A stretch of DNA of 64,000 nt, taken from NCBI GenBank assembly GCA_902580335.1, contig CACHKE010000001.1, forward strand, positions 62,001 to 126,000, written 5' to 3'. The notes under the pieces were generated by a model. The model did not search any database, was not told the DNA's origin, and saw only the letters and a list, made by a program, of their open reading frames with translations. This document shows, in pieces, positions 21,517 through 30,852 of this stretch (the first letter of the stretch is position 1; each line of letters begins with the position of its first letter). The translations under genes were made by a program, and so were the position numbers. The DNA is from an uncultured Pelagibacteraceae bacterium (GTDB lineage Bacteria > Pseudomonadota > Alphaproteobacteria > Pelagibacterales > Pelagibacteraceae).

Positions 21517-22700
21517 TAAGCAACTAGAGTAGCTTTGTCTGAATTCTTATCATACATAGACATTATTGGTTTATCCTCAACCTCATAAATCTCGTTAGAG
21601 TAATAACCATTAAATTGAGTTCTAAAAGTTAAACCATATGATCCTAATTGACCAAGTTCGATGTAATCATTTTCTTTAATATTATTTGGAAGTAGGAAGG
21701 GACCTTTCATATAATCCATACTATCACATGTTGGTCCATAAAAATCAAATGCAGTCATTTTCTTGGAAATAATCTTACTCGAATTTTCTTTAATTAATTT
21801 TGATGGAAAAACTATATTAGGTGTTCCAGCATCAAAAAGTGTACCGTAAGTACCATCATTAATATAAAGTTTTTGTTTTTTTCTTAAATTAACTCTCACG
21901 ATTGTTGATCCACTTTCTGCAACCAAAGCTCTACCAGGTTCACAAATTATTTGAGGCATATTATTTAGATTTAAATTTTCTAAACTTTTTTTAATTTCCT
22001 CCATATAACTTTCCAAAGATAGAGGCACAAGATCAGGATAGATTGTCGGGAAGCCTCCACCGATATTAATATAATCTGGAATTATTTTAGTTTTTTTAAT
22101 TATATTTCCCACTTCATTAATTCCTTTAGAGTATGAAATTGGGTGCATACATTGGGAACCAACATGAAAACTCAAGCCAATTTTTTTTGAATGAAGTTTT
22201 GCAAGTCTTAACAGTCCTGAAGCTTCAGAATTCAAAGCACCAAATTTTTTTGATAAATCTATTTCAGCATGCTCATTGGAAACAGCAACTCTAATAAATA
22301 ATTCTAAATCTTTAGCATTGTCTGTTGTTTCGATAATTTTAATTAATTCATCTTTAGTATCTAAAGCGAAAGTTTTTATTCCAAAACTATAATAAGCTTC
22401 CTTTATACTTTCTCTGCTTTTAACAGTATGCATAAAAGAACATTTTGCAGTATTATTAAATTTCCTCACTGCTTTGATTTCCTCGATAGATGCAACATCA
22501 AATTGATTAATTCCACTTCTTATCAAAGTTTTGATAACTTCAGGATGGGGATTAGTTTTTACAGCATATAATACTTTTCCTGGAAATTTCTTTTGAAAGA
22601 ATTTTGAAGCAGAAAGAATAGAATTCTTCCTTATACAATAAACAGGTTTTTCTGGTTTCAGTTGACTTACTAATTCTTCAACTGACTTAAATTTTTGCAT
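21516..22700 (-). CDS. Ornithine/lysine decarboxylase, PLP fold type III
   Basis: Makes putrescine (or cadaverine) from ornithine (or lysine). From the ATG at 22700 it has 394 aa; a TTG 30 bases upstream gives an unlikely extension. The PLP lysine is Lys48 in VLYAVKTNPHPE. The family HVGSQC, GGGFPTIYPD and CEPGRALVAESG segments follow, and the catalytic Cys325 lies in GPTCDSMDYMKG. These suit eukaryotic-type ODC / bifunctional LODC rather than diaminopimelate decarboxylase. First gene of the operon; it overlaps the next start by one base. Confidence 0.88.
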   Translation of the reverse strand: MQKFKSVEELVSQLKPEKPVYCIRKNSILSASKFFQKKFPGKVLYAVKTNPHPEVIKTLIRSGINQFDVASIEEIKAVRKFNNTAKCSFMHTVKSRESIKEAYYSFGIKTFALDTKDELIKIIETTDNAKDLELFIRVAVSNEHAEIDLSKKFGALNSEASGLLRLAKLHSKKIGLSFHVGSQCMHPISYSKGINEVGNIIKKTKIIPDYINIGGGFPTIYPDLVPLSLESYMEEIKKSLENLNLNNMPQIICEPGRALVAESGSTIVRVNLRKKQKLYINDGTYGTLFDAGTPNIVFPSKLIKENSSKIISKKMTAFDFYGPTCDSMDYMKGPFLLPNNIKENDYIELGQLGSYGLTFRTQFNGYYSNEIYEVEDKPIMSMYDKNSDKATLVA

Positions 22701-22848
22701 TTTAAATGCCCCCCAAAAAAAATTTAACAAAAAAAAAGTCTTTTATTTAAAAAAAACTTTAATATTCGAGCAATTAATTGAATAGTTATTCAATGTAAAG
22801 CAAATAATGGCCTATTGAATTGTGGAAAAAAACATCCATATAAGGCTT

Positions 22849-23412
22849 ATGAAAAACCAAGCTCCATTACAAAATCTGGCTGATTTTGACAATAAATCCT
22901 TATTAATAGTGGATGATGACAATCCTTTTAGGGAGAGATTAGCGAGAGCAATGGAAAAAAAGGGGTTTGAGGTCTTACAAGCTGAGAGTGTGCAAAAAGG
23001 TAAAGACATGGTTAAAGTGAAAAAACCAGGTTTTGCGGTAGTTGACCTTAGGTTAAATGATGGAAATGGATTAGAGGTTGTAAAAGAAATTCAATCATCA
23101 AATTCACTAAGTCGAATCATAATGCTAACTGGATATGGAAATATTCCAACTGCTGTAGCTGCAATCAAAGAGGGTGCTATTGACTATTTAGCTAAACCAG
23201 CAGATGCGGACGATGTAGAAAAAGCGTTATTAGCTGATCCATCAAAAAAAGCTGCACCACCTGAAAATCCAATGTCAGCAGATCGGGTTAAATGGGAACA
23301 TATTCATAGAGTATTTGAATTATGTAATAGAAACGTATCTGAGACAGCAAGAAGGCTTAAAATGCACAGAAGAACTCTTCAAAGAATATTATCTAAAAGA
23401 TCGCCTAAATAA
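22849..23412 (+). CDS. regA: Response regulator RegA/ActR (PrrA) family
   Basis: Redox-type two-component response regulator (187 aa from the ATG at 22849, which has AAGG four bases before it; an upstream GTG at 22822 is less likely). The receiver domain has LLIVDDDNPFRERLARAME, the phospho-acceptor Asp66 in VVDLRLNDGNG and the Lys in LAKPAD. After a proline-containing linker comes a Fis-type helix-turn-helix (NVSETARRLKMHRRTLQRIL). The family controls energy and redox genes. The partner kinase RegB and the copper protein SenC, often adjacent, are not here. Confidence 0.92.
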   Translation: MKNQAPLQNLADFDNKSLLIVDDDNPFRERLARAMEKKGFEVLQAESVQKGKDMVKVKKPGFAVVDLRLNDGNGLEVVKEIQSSNSLSRIIMLTGYGNIPTAVAAIKEGAIDYLAKPADADDVEKALLADPSKKAAPPENPMSADRVKWEHIHRVFELCNRNVSETARRLKMHRRTLQRILSKRSPK

Positions 23413-23980
23413 ATTTTCTAAATTTAATAATTTTTTTTGCTATTAAAGTAAGTAGACAAATTTTGAAAATCTCAGCAACTAAAAAAGGCAATACACCTAA
23501 TTTTAAAATAGGTTTGTCCCAACCAATTAATGTACCTAGCCACAGAATACCCAGGATATAAATTGTTGAAACTGAAAATATTAATTTAAAAAAAATAAAA
23601 AAATAATTATCATCATTTTTTATGAATGAGGCTAAAAAACACGCTGATAAAAATCCAATTAAATACCCCATTGTTGGACCTGTAAAATAAGCCAAACCAA
23701 TTCCTCTTTCAGGAGAATTAGAAAATACTGGTAAACCCAATATACCTTCTAATAAGTATAAACTTACAGTGGCTAGAGCTATTTTATATCCAAAGCTGAT
23801 ACCTAAAAATAAAACTATGAATGTTTGCATAGTCATTGGAACTGGATAAAAAGGTATCTTGATTTTAGCTGAAATTGTAAGAATTATTGAACCTATAAAG
23901 ATAATCAATAATGATTTTACAAGCTTGTTTTGAGTATTTTGCTTTATAAGTTCCATAAAAAATAATACTCTTATTTTCAT
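23405..23980 (-). CDS. bioY: Biotin transporter substrate-binding membrane protein BioY
   Basis: ECF-type S component for biotin uptake (191 aa; an in-frame ATG at 23956 would give 183 aa and is equally plausible). The family motif region IKIPFYPVPMTMQTFIVL, GYKIALATVSLYLLEGILGLPVF and the FTGPTMGYLIGFL segment are clear, with about six membrane helices. No BioM/BioN energising genes are nearby; solitary BioY proteins are known to work alone in some bacteria. No biotin synthesis genes are in the window, so uptake from the environment is plausible. It overlaps regA by eight bases, convergent. Confidence 0.92.
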   Translation of the reverse strand: MKIRVLFFMELIKQNTQNKLVKSLLIIFIGSIILTISAKIKIPFYPVPMTMQTFIVLFLGISFGYKIALATVSLYLLEGILGLPVFSNSPERGIGLAYFTGPTMGYLIGFLSACFLASFIKNDDNYFFIFFKLIFSVSTIYILGILWLGTLIGWDKPILKLGVLPFLVAEIFKICLLTLIAKKIIKFRKFI

Positions 23981-24002
23981 CTTTAATCTATATTAAATTT
24001 TA

Positions 24003-26777
24003 ATGAGTAAGATTCAAAAAACAGATCATTTTTATCTAATTGATGGATCAGGTTACATATTCAGAGCATATTATGCCTTACCACCATTAACTCGAAAAAG
24101 TGATGGATTACCGACTGGAGCAGTAAGTGGTTTTTGTAGTATGTTGTTTAAACTTCTTGAAGACTCAAAATCAAATGAAAATCTTCAGAAGCCAACTCAT
24201 TTTGCTGTCATTTTTGACTCAGCTAGAAAGACTTTTAGAAATGAAATCTATAGTGATTACAAAGCTAATCGATCTGAGGCGCCAGATGACTTAGCACCAC
24301 AATTTGAATATATAAGAAAATCAGTTTTAGCCTTCAATTTACCATCTGTTGAATTAGTTAATTATGAAGCAGATGATTTAATTGCAACTTATGTTGATAA
24401 GATTTTAAAAAATGGAGCAAAGGTAACGATAGTTTCATCAGATAAAGATTTGATGCAATTGTATAGAAAAGATGTTCGTATTTTTGATCCAATGAAAAAT
24501 AAGTTCATCTCTAATGAGGATGTAAAAAATAAATTTGGAGTAGATCCAGATAAAGTTATAGATGTTCAGGCTCTAGCTGGGGATAGCAGTGATAATGTTC
24601 CTGGCGTTCCTGGTATTGGTGTAAAAACTGCAGCAGAATTGATTAATAAGTATGGTGATTTAGAGACACTTTTAAAATCGGCAGATGAAATCAAACAAAA
24701 TAAGAGAAGAGAGACTTTATTAAACAATAAAGATAAAGCTTTAATAAGTAAAAAATTAGTAACATTAAAGCACGATGCTCCAATTGAAATGAAACTCAAT
24801 GATTTTGAATTAAAAAGAATTGATAAAGATAAACTTTATAAATTTCTAAGAGAAATGGAGTTTAATAGGTTACTTAGCTCTGCTATTTCTGCTTATGGGG
24901 AACCAGATTTTAATGGTGAAAAAAAAGATATTCAATTAAAGGAAAAAAAAGTTGAAATTGATAAGAAAAATTATTTTTTAATAACAGAACACAGTAAAAT
25001 TGATGCATGGATTAAGGAAGCTGAGGAAATAGGAGAAGTTGCAGTTGATACAGAAACAAATTCTTTAGATCCTCATCAAGCAGATTTAGTTGGAGTATCT
25101 TTGAGCTCTAAGATTGGAAAAGCTTGTTACATACCAATAGGACATAATTCAAAAAAATGCATTGATAAAGACATAGTGCTTAAAAAATTAAAACCTTTAC
25201 TTGAAGATCCAAGTATCAAAAAAATAGGTCAGAACATTAAATTTGATTTTATTGTATTTTTTAATCACGGGATAACACTATCAGCTATGGAGGATACCAT
25301 GCTCATGTCTTATGTGCTAGATGCTGGAAAAAATAGACACAATATGGATACGTTATCTGAAATTCATCTGAATCATAAAACAATAAAATTCAAAGAATTA
25401 GTTGGTTCTGGAAAGAAACAGATAAATTTTAGTGAAGTCGATTTAGAAAAAGCAAAAGATTATGCCGCTGAGGACGCTGACATAACTTATAGACTATATA
25501 AAAAATTCTATAAAAGTTTGAAAGAAGAAAAAATGATTAATATTTATGAAATTTTTGAAAAGCCATTACTTAGAATTTTAGCTGATATGGAAATACAGGG
25601 TATTAAAGTTGATAAAAAGTTTCTCAAAACATTATCTACAAAATTTGAAAAAAAGATTGAAAAAATTCAGAAAGAAGTTTTTAAACTCTCTAAGAAAGAG
25701 TTTAATATTGCTTCTCCAAAACAACTGGGTGAAATTTTATACAATGATCTTAAGATTGCAGACTTAAAAAAAACTAAAAAGGGAAGTTTTGCAACAAGTG
25801 CCTCAGTATTAGAAGATCTCGCTTTTAAAGGTCATAAATTTCCACAATTAGTCCTGGACTGGCGGCAAGTTTCAAAACTTAAAAATACCTATTCAGACTC
25901 ATTACCCGAACATATTAATCCTGATACAAAAAAAGTTCATACTTCTTTTTTATTAGCAGCAACGACTACAGGAAGATTAGCTTCAAGTGATCCTAACTTG
26001 CAAAATATTCCAATTAAGTCAGAAGATGGCAGAGATATTCGCAAAGCTTTTGTTGCTGACAAGGATAATATTTTGATTTCTGCAGACTATAATCAAATTG
26101 AAATGAGAATTTTAGCTGATTTGGCTGATGTTAAAGAATTAAAAAAAGCTTTTCAAAATAATGAGGATATACACTCTCTAACTGCTAGCCAAATTTTTAA
26201 TATTGATATTAATAAGGTGAATCAAGATCAAAGAAGAAAGGCTAAAGCCATAAACTTTGGAATAATTTACGGAATTTCGCAGTATGGATTAGCGAAGCAA
26301 ATAAATGTCTCTAATTTTGAAGCTGAAGAGTTTCTAAATTCATATTTCTCAAAGTTCCCTGAAATAAAAGTTTATATGGATCGAACAATTAAATTTTGTA
26401 GAAAAAGTGGTTATGTAAGTAATATTTTTGGAAGAAGATCTCATTTTATAAATATAAATGATAAAAATTATAATGTGAGAAACTTTCAAGAACGTGCAGC
26501 AATTAATGCTCCAATACAAGGGTCGGCTGCTGAAATAATGAGATTAGCAATGATAAGAATTGATAAAAAATTAAAAGAGCAAAAATTCAACAAAACAAAG
26601 ATGTTACTTCAAATCCATGATGAACTAATTTTTGAAAGTCCCAAAAATGAAGTAAAAAAAATATCCAAAGTGATAATTGAAGAAATGTCTAGCGTTGCTG
26701 AGAGTGATCAACATTCTTTCTCAATACCTCTCACAGTAGATTTAAACACTGGAGAAAATTGGGGTACATTACATTAA
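24003..26777 (+). CDS. polA: DNA polymerase I
   Basis: Repair and Okazaki-fragment polymerase (924 aa, full length). All three domains are present. The 5' nuclease is at about 1-290 (FYLIDGSGYIFRAYYAL, ADDLIATY, DNVPGVPGIGVKTAAEL). The 3'-5' exonuclease is at about 315-510 with acidic residues in AVDTETNSLDPHQADLVG, so proofreading looks intact. The polymerase is at about 530-924 with motif A ISADYNQIEMRILA, motif B RRKAKAINFGIIYG and motif C LQIHDELIFE. Confidence 0.98.
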   Translation: MSKIQKTDHFYLIDGSGYIFRAYYALPPLTRKSDGLPTGAVSGFCSMLFKLLEDSKSNENLQKPTHFAVIFDSARKTFRNEIYSDYKANRSEAPDDLAPQFEYIRKSVLAFNLPSVELVNYEADDLIATYVDKILKNGAKVTIVSSDKDLMQLYRKDVRIFDPMKNKFISNEDVKNKFGVDPDKVIDVQALAGDSSDNVPGVPGIGVKTAAELINKYGDLETLLKSADEIKQNKRRETLLNNKDKALISKKLVTLKHDAPIEMKLNDFELKRIDKDKLYKFLREMEFNRLLSSAISAYGEPDFNGEKKDIQLKEKKVEIDKKNYFLITEHSKIDAWIKEAEEIGEVAVDTETNSLDPHQADLVGVSLSSKIGKACYIPIGHNSKKCIDKDIVLKKLKPLLEDPSIKKIGQNIKFDFIVFFNHGITLSAMEDTMLMSYVLDAGKNRHNMDTLSEIHLNHKTIKFKELVGSGKKQINFSEVDLEKAKDYAAEDADITYRLYKKFYKSLKEEKMINIYEIFEKPLLRILADMEIQGIKVDKKFLKTLSTKFEKKIEKIQKEVFKLSKKEFNIASPKQLGEILYNDLKIADLKKTKKGSFATSASVLEDLAFKGHKFPQLVLDWRQVSKLKNTYSDSLPEHINPDTKKVHTSFLLAATTTGRLASSDPNLQNIPIKSEDGRDIRKAFVADKDNILISADYNQIEMRILADLADVKELKKAFQNNEDIHSLTASQIFNIDINKVNQDQRRKAKAINFGIIYGISQYGLAKQINVSNFEAEEFLNSYFSKFPEIKVYMDRTIKFCRKSGYVSNIFGRRSHFININDKNYNVRNFQERAAINAPIQGSAAEIMRLAMIRIDKKLKEQKFNKTKMLLQIHDELIFESPKNEVKKISKVIIEEMSSVAESDQHSFSIPLTVDLNTGENWGTLH

Positions 26778-26822
26778 TTTATTTGCCCAAATTAGAACAA
26801 TTTAGTATTTTTATAATTAAGT

Positions 26823-27530
26823 ATGCAAAAACAAACAATTGCCTTAGTAGATGATGACAGAAATATTCTAACCAGCTTAAGTATTGCTCTTGAAAAAGAA
26901 GGGTTTAAAGTTCAGACTTACATTGATGGAGAGAGTGCATTAATTGGATTAACCAGGACACCGCCAGATCTAGCTATTGTTGATATAAAAATGCCAAAAA
27001 TGGACGGTGAGGAATTGCTTAAGAAATTGAGAAAAAAAACCTCATTACCAGTTATTTTTTTGACTTCCAAAGATGATGAAATTGATGAATTACTGGGACT
27101 AAAATTAGGTGCTGATGATTTCGTAAAAAAATCAGGTGGTTTTTCAATTAAAGTTTTAATTGAAAGAATTAGAGTTCAACTTAGAAAAAAAGATTCCAAA
27201 GAAACTCTTGAGGAAAATAAAAGTATTATATCGCATGGAAAATTAAAACTTGATCCGTCCCAATTAGAGTGCGAATGGAATGGGAAACAATTGCCTGATA
27301 AATTGACTACCACAGAATTTTTACTTGTAAAGGAGCTAGCCAAAAGACCAGGAATTATAAAAGAGAGAGCTCAATTAATGGACATAGCTTATAGAGAAGA
27401 TACAGATATTGAGGATAGAACAATTGATAGTCACGTTAAAAGAATTAGAAAAAAATTTAAAAAAGTTGATCCTGAATTTTCAGCTATAGAAACTAGATAT
27501 GGAAGCGGATATAGATGGAATGTTAGTTAA
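26823..27530 (+). CDS. chvI: Response regulator ChvI, OmpR family
   Basis: Two-component regulator (235 aa). The receiver domain has ALVDDDRNIL and the phospho-acceptor Asp54 in AIVDIKMPKMDG, then LTSKDDEIDELLGLKLGADDFV. A winged-helix OmpR-type DNA-binding domain follows, with IEDRTIDSHVKRIRKKF and the ETRYGSGYRW end. In alphaproteobacteria ChvI with ChvG responds to envelope and acid stress. The next gene is the kinase, overlapping by one base. Confidence 0.93.
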   Translation: MQKQTIALVDDDRNILTSLSIALEKEGFKVQTYIDGESALIGLTRTPPDLAIVDIKMPKMDGEELLKKLRKKTSLPVIFLTSKDDEIDELLGLKLGADDFVKKSGGFSIKVLIERIRVQLRKKDSKETLEENKSIISHGKLKLDPSQLECEWNGKQLPDKLTTTEFLLVKELAKRPGIIKERAQLMDIAYREDTDIEDRTIDSHVKRIRKKFKKVDPEFSAIETRYGSGYRWNVS

Positions 27531-29071
27531 TGCTCAGCAATTTTCTTAAGAACTTATCAATTTTAAAAAAATTTTTATTCATAAATTCTATTTTTTTCAC
27601 AATAATAGGCCTGTTCACATTCGTTTATTTGAAAAATGTCCAACCAAATTTAATTAAAAAAAAATCCTCAAATCATATTGAGGTTATCAATAATACAATT
27701 GATAATCTAACAAGATTAAATGTAAAATTTGTTGAAAAGGATATTAGAAAATTTTTGTTTTCAACAAGATTTCTCTTTCAGAACTTAGATAGAGTAATAT
27801 TTTTTGATAATAAACTTAATCTAATAGGAGACACTGATACATTAGACTTAGATCCAAGATCATTTTCACAAAGGTTGGATACTATTGAGCTAGAGGTGTT
27901 GGACTCAACAACAACAAAAAAAATCACTGAAGAAAAAAATATAGATATTGGAAATGAAAATAATGTGTCTTTAAATGATGTTCTTTTAAATTACGCAACG
28001 TCTAAAAATTTTGGAATCCCTTTTACATTTACCGAGGAAGAATTTAATAAATTTAAATTGACTACTATCAAAAACGTGATGAAGGATGGAGAAAATATAG
28101 GATATTTAGCAATAACAGAAAATGCCAATGATATAAAAGCTGCCATAGATGAAAGAAAAACTTTTGTAATTAGGACTGCAATTGCAGTTGGTATCGTAAT
28201 ATTGATTTTTTCGTTTGTTTTAAATAGATATTTTTTAAAACCAATTAAAAATTTAGTCAGTTATACCAAAATCATAAAAAATAAAGACACAAAAAAAACA
28301 AATATAGATACATTAAAATTAAGAAATGATGAACTTGGTTTACTATCTAATTCTTTGGATGATATGACTTTAGAATTACAAAAAAGAATTTCACATGCAG
28401 AAAATTTTTCAACTGATCTTGTACACGAAATTCGTAATCCATTGGCATCATTAAAAAGCGCATCAGAAATTTTACATGATGCACAAGATACTGAACAGAG
28501 ACTTAAATTAATTAATATTTTAAGCCACGATGTACAAAGAATTGAAAGATTGATTACTGATTACTCACAAATGTTAAAAGATGAAGTTGCATTAAGTAAA
28601 GAAAAAATAAAAAAAATAGATATTGAGCCAATAATTAAGTCAGTAGTAGATGATTTTAATAATATTTATAAAGTAAAAAGAGGGATTAATATTTCTTATA
28701 AAAATGATGGTAGAAATAAATATTTAATTTATGGAATCGAAAACAGAATTGAACAAATCATTGCAAACCTTTTAGATAATGCGATTTCTTTTAGTGATGA
28801 TGATAAAGATGTAATTGTACAAGTTTCGAAATCAGAGGATAATAAAGTATACTTAAAGATATTAGATGAGGGACAGGGTTTTAAAGAAAAAGACACAAAT
28901 AAAATATTTAAAAGATTCTACAGTAACAGACCAGACAAATTTGGACAGCATTCTGGTCTAGGGTTAAATATAGTAAAAAATTTAGTTGATTTACATAATG
29001 CCACAATCAAAGCAACTAATAGACAAGATAAAAAAGGAGCGAGTATGGAAATAGAATTTCCAAAAGTTTAA
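27530..29071 (+). CDS. chvG: Sensor histidine kinase ChvG
   Basis: Inner-membrane sensor kinase (513 aa), partner of ChvI. Two membrane helices (about 13-33 and 213-233) enclose a periplasmic domain of roughly 180 residues. A HAMP region follows (about 235-285), then the H box with His299 in DLVHEIRNPLASL, the N box NLLDNAISFSDD, and the ATP-lid glycines DEGQGF and HSGLGLNIV. The N-terminal half is lower in similarity, typical for a sensor domain. It ends 45 bases before ahcY. Confidence 0.93.
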   Translation: MLSNFLKNLSILKKFLFINSIFFTIIGLFTFVYLKNVQPNLIKKKSSNHIEVINNTIDNLTRLNVKFVEKDIRKFLFSTRFLFQNLDRVIFFDNKLNLIGDTDTLDLDPRSFSQRLDTIELEVLDSTTTKKITEEKNIDIGNENNVSLNDVLLNYATSKNFGIPFTFTEEEFNKFKLTTIKNVMKDGENIGYLAITENANDIKAAIDERKTFVIRTAIAVGIVILIFSFVLNRYFLKPIKNLVSYTKIIKNKDTKKTNIDTLKLRNDELGLLSNSLDDMTLELQKRISHAENFSTDLVHEIRNPLASLKSASEILHDAQDTEQRLKLINILSHDVQRIERLITDYSQMLKDEVALSKEKIKKIDIEPIIKSVVDDFNNIYKVKRGINISYKNDGRNKYLIYGIENRIEQIIANLLDNAISFSDDDKDVIVQVSKSEDNKVYLKILDEGQGFKEKDTNKIFKRFYSNRPDKFGQHSGLGLNIVKNLVDLHNATIKATNRQDKKGASMEIEFPKV

Positions 29072-29116
29072 AGAGTTTTATTGATTAATTAATTTTTAAT
29101 TGTTAGAAGAGCCACG

Positions 29117-30403
29117 ATGGAAGATTATAAAGTAAGAGATTTATCACAAGCAGAATTTGGACGAAAAGAAATTTCAATTGCTGAAAGTGAAATGCCAGGA
29201 CTTATGGCTTTAAGGGAGGAGTATGCTGGAAAATCTCCTTTAAAAGGTGCAAAAATTATAGGTTGTTTGCATATGACAATACAAACTGCAGTATTAATTG
29301 AAACCTTAGTAGATTTAGGTGCAGAAGTAAGATGGTCATCTTGTAACATTTTTTCTACTCAAGACCATGCAGCAGCAGCAATAGCAAAAGCTGGTATTCC
29401 AGTTTATGCGTGGAAGGGAGAAACAGAGGAGGAATATGTTTGGTGCATAAAACAAACCATTGAAGGCAATAAAAGCTGGAAACCTAATATGCTTTTAGAT
29501 GATGGTGGGGATTTAACAGCAATGATGCACAATGAATATAAAGATTTATTAAAAGATGTTAAAGGAGTTTCGGAAGAGACAACTACAGGGATAAAAGCTT
29601 TAAATAAAATGGAAAAAGAAAATTCTTTGCTGGTTCCAGCAATAAATGTGAATGATTCTGTTACCAAATCAAAATTTGATAACTTATATGGGTGTAGAGA
29701 AAGTTTAGTTGATGGAATAAGAAGAGCCACTGATGTAATGATGTCAGGAAAAATTGCGATTGTTGCAGGATTTGGTGATGTTGGGAAAGGAAGTGCTGCA
29801 TCATTAAGGCAGAGTGGGGCTCGTGTGTTGGTTACCGAAGCAGATCCAATATGCGCATTGCAAGCTGCAATGGAAGGTTACGAAGTTGTTTTAATGGATG
29901 AAGCAATTAGTAAAGCAGATATAGTTGTAACTGCGACTGGTAATAAAGATATTGTTACAGCTGATCATATGAGAGATATGAAGGATAGAGCAATCTTATG
30001 TAATATCGGACATTTCGATAATGAAATCCAGGTTGAAGCTTTGAAAAATTACAAATGGACTGAAGTAAAACCCCAAGTACATGAAATTGAACTACCTAGC
30101 AAAAAAAGAATAATTTTATTGGCAGAGGGTAGATTAGTAAATTTGGGTTGTGCTACAGGGCACCCAAGTTTTGTAATGAGCGCTTCTTTCACAAATCAAG
30201 TTATTGCTCAAATAGAACTATGGAATAATCATAAAAATTATGAAAACAAAGTTTATGTTTTACCAAAACATTTAGATGAGAAAGTAGCTACACTTCATCT
30301 TAAAAAGGTTGGTGCTAAATTAACTAAACTTTCTAAAGATCAAGCAGATTATATTAGTGTAGGGGTAGAGGGACCTTTTAAACCTAATGCCTATCGCTAC
30401 TAA
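29117..30403 (+). CDS. ahcY: Adenosylhomocysteinase
   Basis: NAD-dependent enzyme splitting S-adenosylhomocysteine to adenosine and homocysteine, keeping methylation going and returning homocysteine to methionine. It is 428 aa. Visible are [56 protein letters not shown], the NAD motif [19 protein letters not shown], and the C-terminal KPNAYRY. It is next to chvG, as seen in other alphaproteobacteria. No SAH riboswitch fits in the 45-base gap upstream. Confidence 0.98.
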   Translation: MEDYKVRDLSQAEFGRKEISIAESEMPGLMALREEYAGKSPLKGAKIIGCLHMTIQTAVLIETLVDLGAEVRWSSCNIFSTQDHAAAAIAKAGIPVYAWKGETEEEYVWCIKQTIEGNKSWKPNMLLDDGGDLTAMMHNEYKDLLKDVKGVSEETTTGIKALNKMEKENSLLVPAINVNDSVTKSKFDNLYGCRESLVDGIRRATDVMMSGKIAIVAGFGDVGKGSAASLRQSGARVLVTEADPICALQAAMEGYEVVLMDEAISKADIVVTATGNKDIVTADHMRDMKDRAILCNIGHFDNEIQVEALKNYKWTEVKPQVHEIELPSKKRIILLAEGRLVNLGCATGHPSFVMSASFTNQVIAQIELWNNHKNYENKVYVLPKHLDEKVATLHLKKVGAKLTKLSKDQADYISVGVEGPFKPNAYRY

Positions 30404-30842
30404 AAGTGATTTTATCAATTTATCTTCAGAAAAAAAAACAGAGGAACTAGCTGAGAAGATTTCAAAGAAATTGAAATTAGGACAAGTAGTTTTTTTTGTG
30501 GGTGAGATGGGTGTCGGGAAAACTACTTTTATTAGATATCTAATCAACAATTTTCAAAAACAAAACGGACTTAAAATAACTGAAGTAACAAGTCCTACAT
30601 TCAATATATTAAATGAATATCAAATTAAACAAATCAAAATTAATCATTATGATTTATTTAGAATAAATAGTTTAGATGAAATTCACAATCTAGGATTATT
30701 TGATGATATTACTAATGCTATTACATTAATTGAATGGCCACAAAAAATAAAACCAAAACCAAAAAATTTGATAGAATTAAATTTTGAATATGAAAATGAT
30801 TACAAGAAACGAATATTAAAAATTAAGGGTTTAAATTTGTAA
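30387..30842 (+). CDS. tsaE: tRNA threonylcarbamoyladenosine synthesis ATPase TsaE
   Basis: P-loop ATPase of the t6A37 tRNA-modification complex (151 aa). The Walker A motif is [13 protein letters not shown] (about 32-44); also seen are [11 protein letters not shown] and [17 protein letters not shown]. Typical E. coli length is about 153 aa. The ATG overlaps the end of ahcY by 17 bases in another frame. It precedes amgK and murU, a common alphaproteobacterial order. Confidence 0.93.
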   Translation: MPIATKSDFINLSSEKKTEELAEKISKKLKLGQVVFFVGEMGVGKTTFIRYLINNFQKQNGLKITEVTSPTFNILNEYQIKQIKINHYDLFRINSLDEIHNLGLFDDITNAITLIEWPQKIKPKPKNLIELNFEYENDYKKRILKIKGLNL

Positions 30843-30852
30843 TTATAGATAA

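Noticed and set aside
22701..22821. speF-type leader RNA before the decarboxylase gene
   Set aside because: The region is almost entirely A/T homopolymer runs without the stems of that motif.
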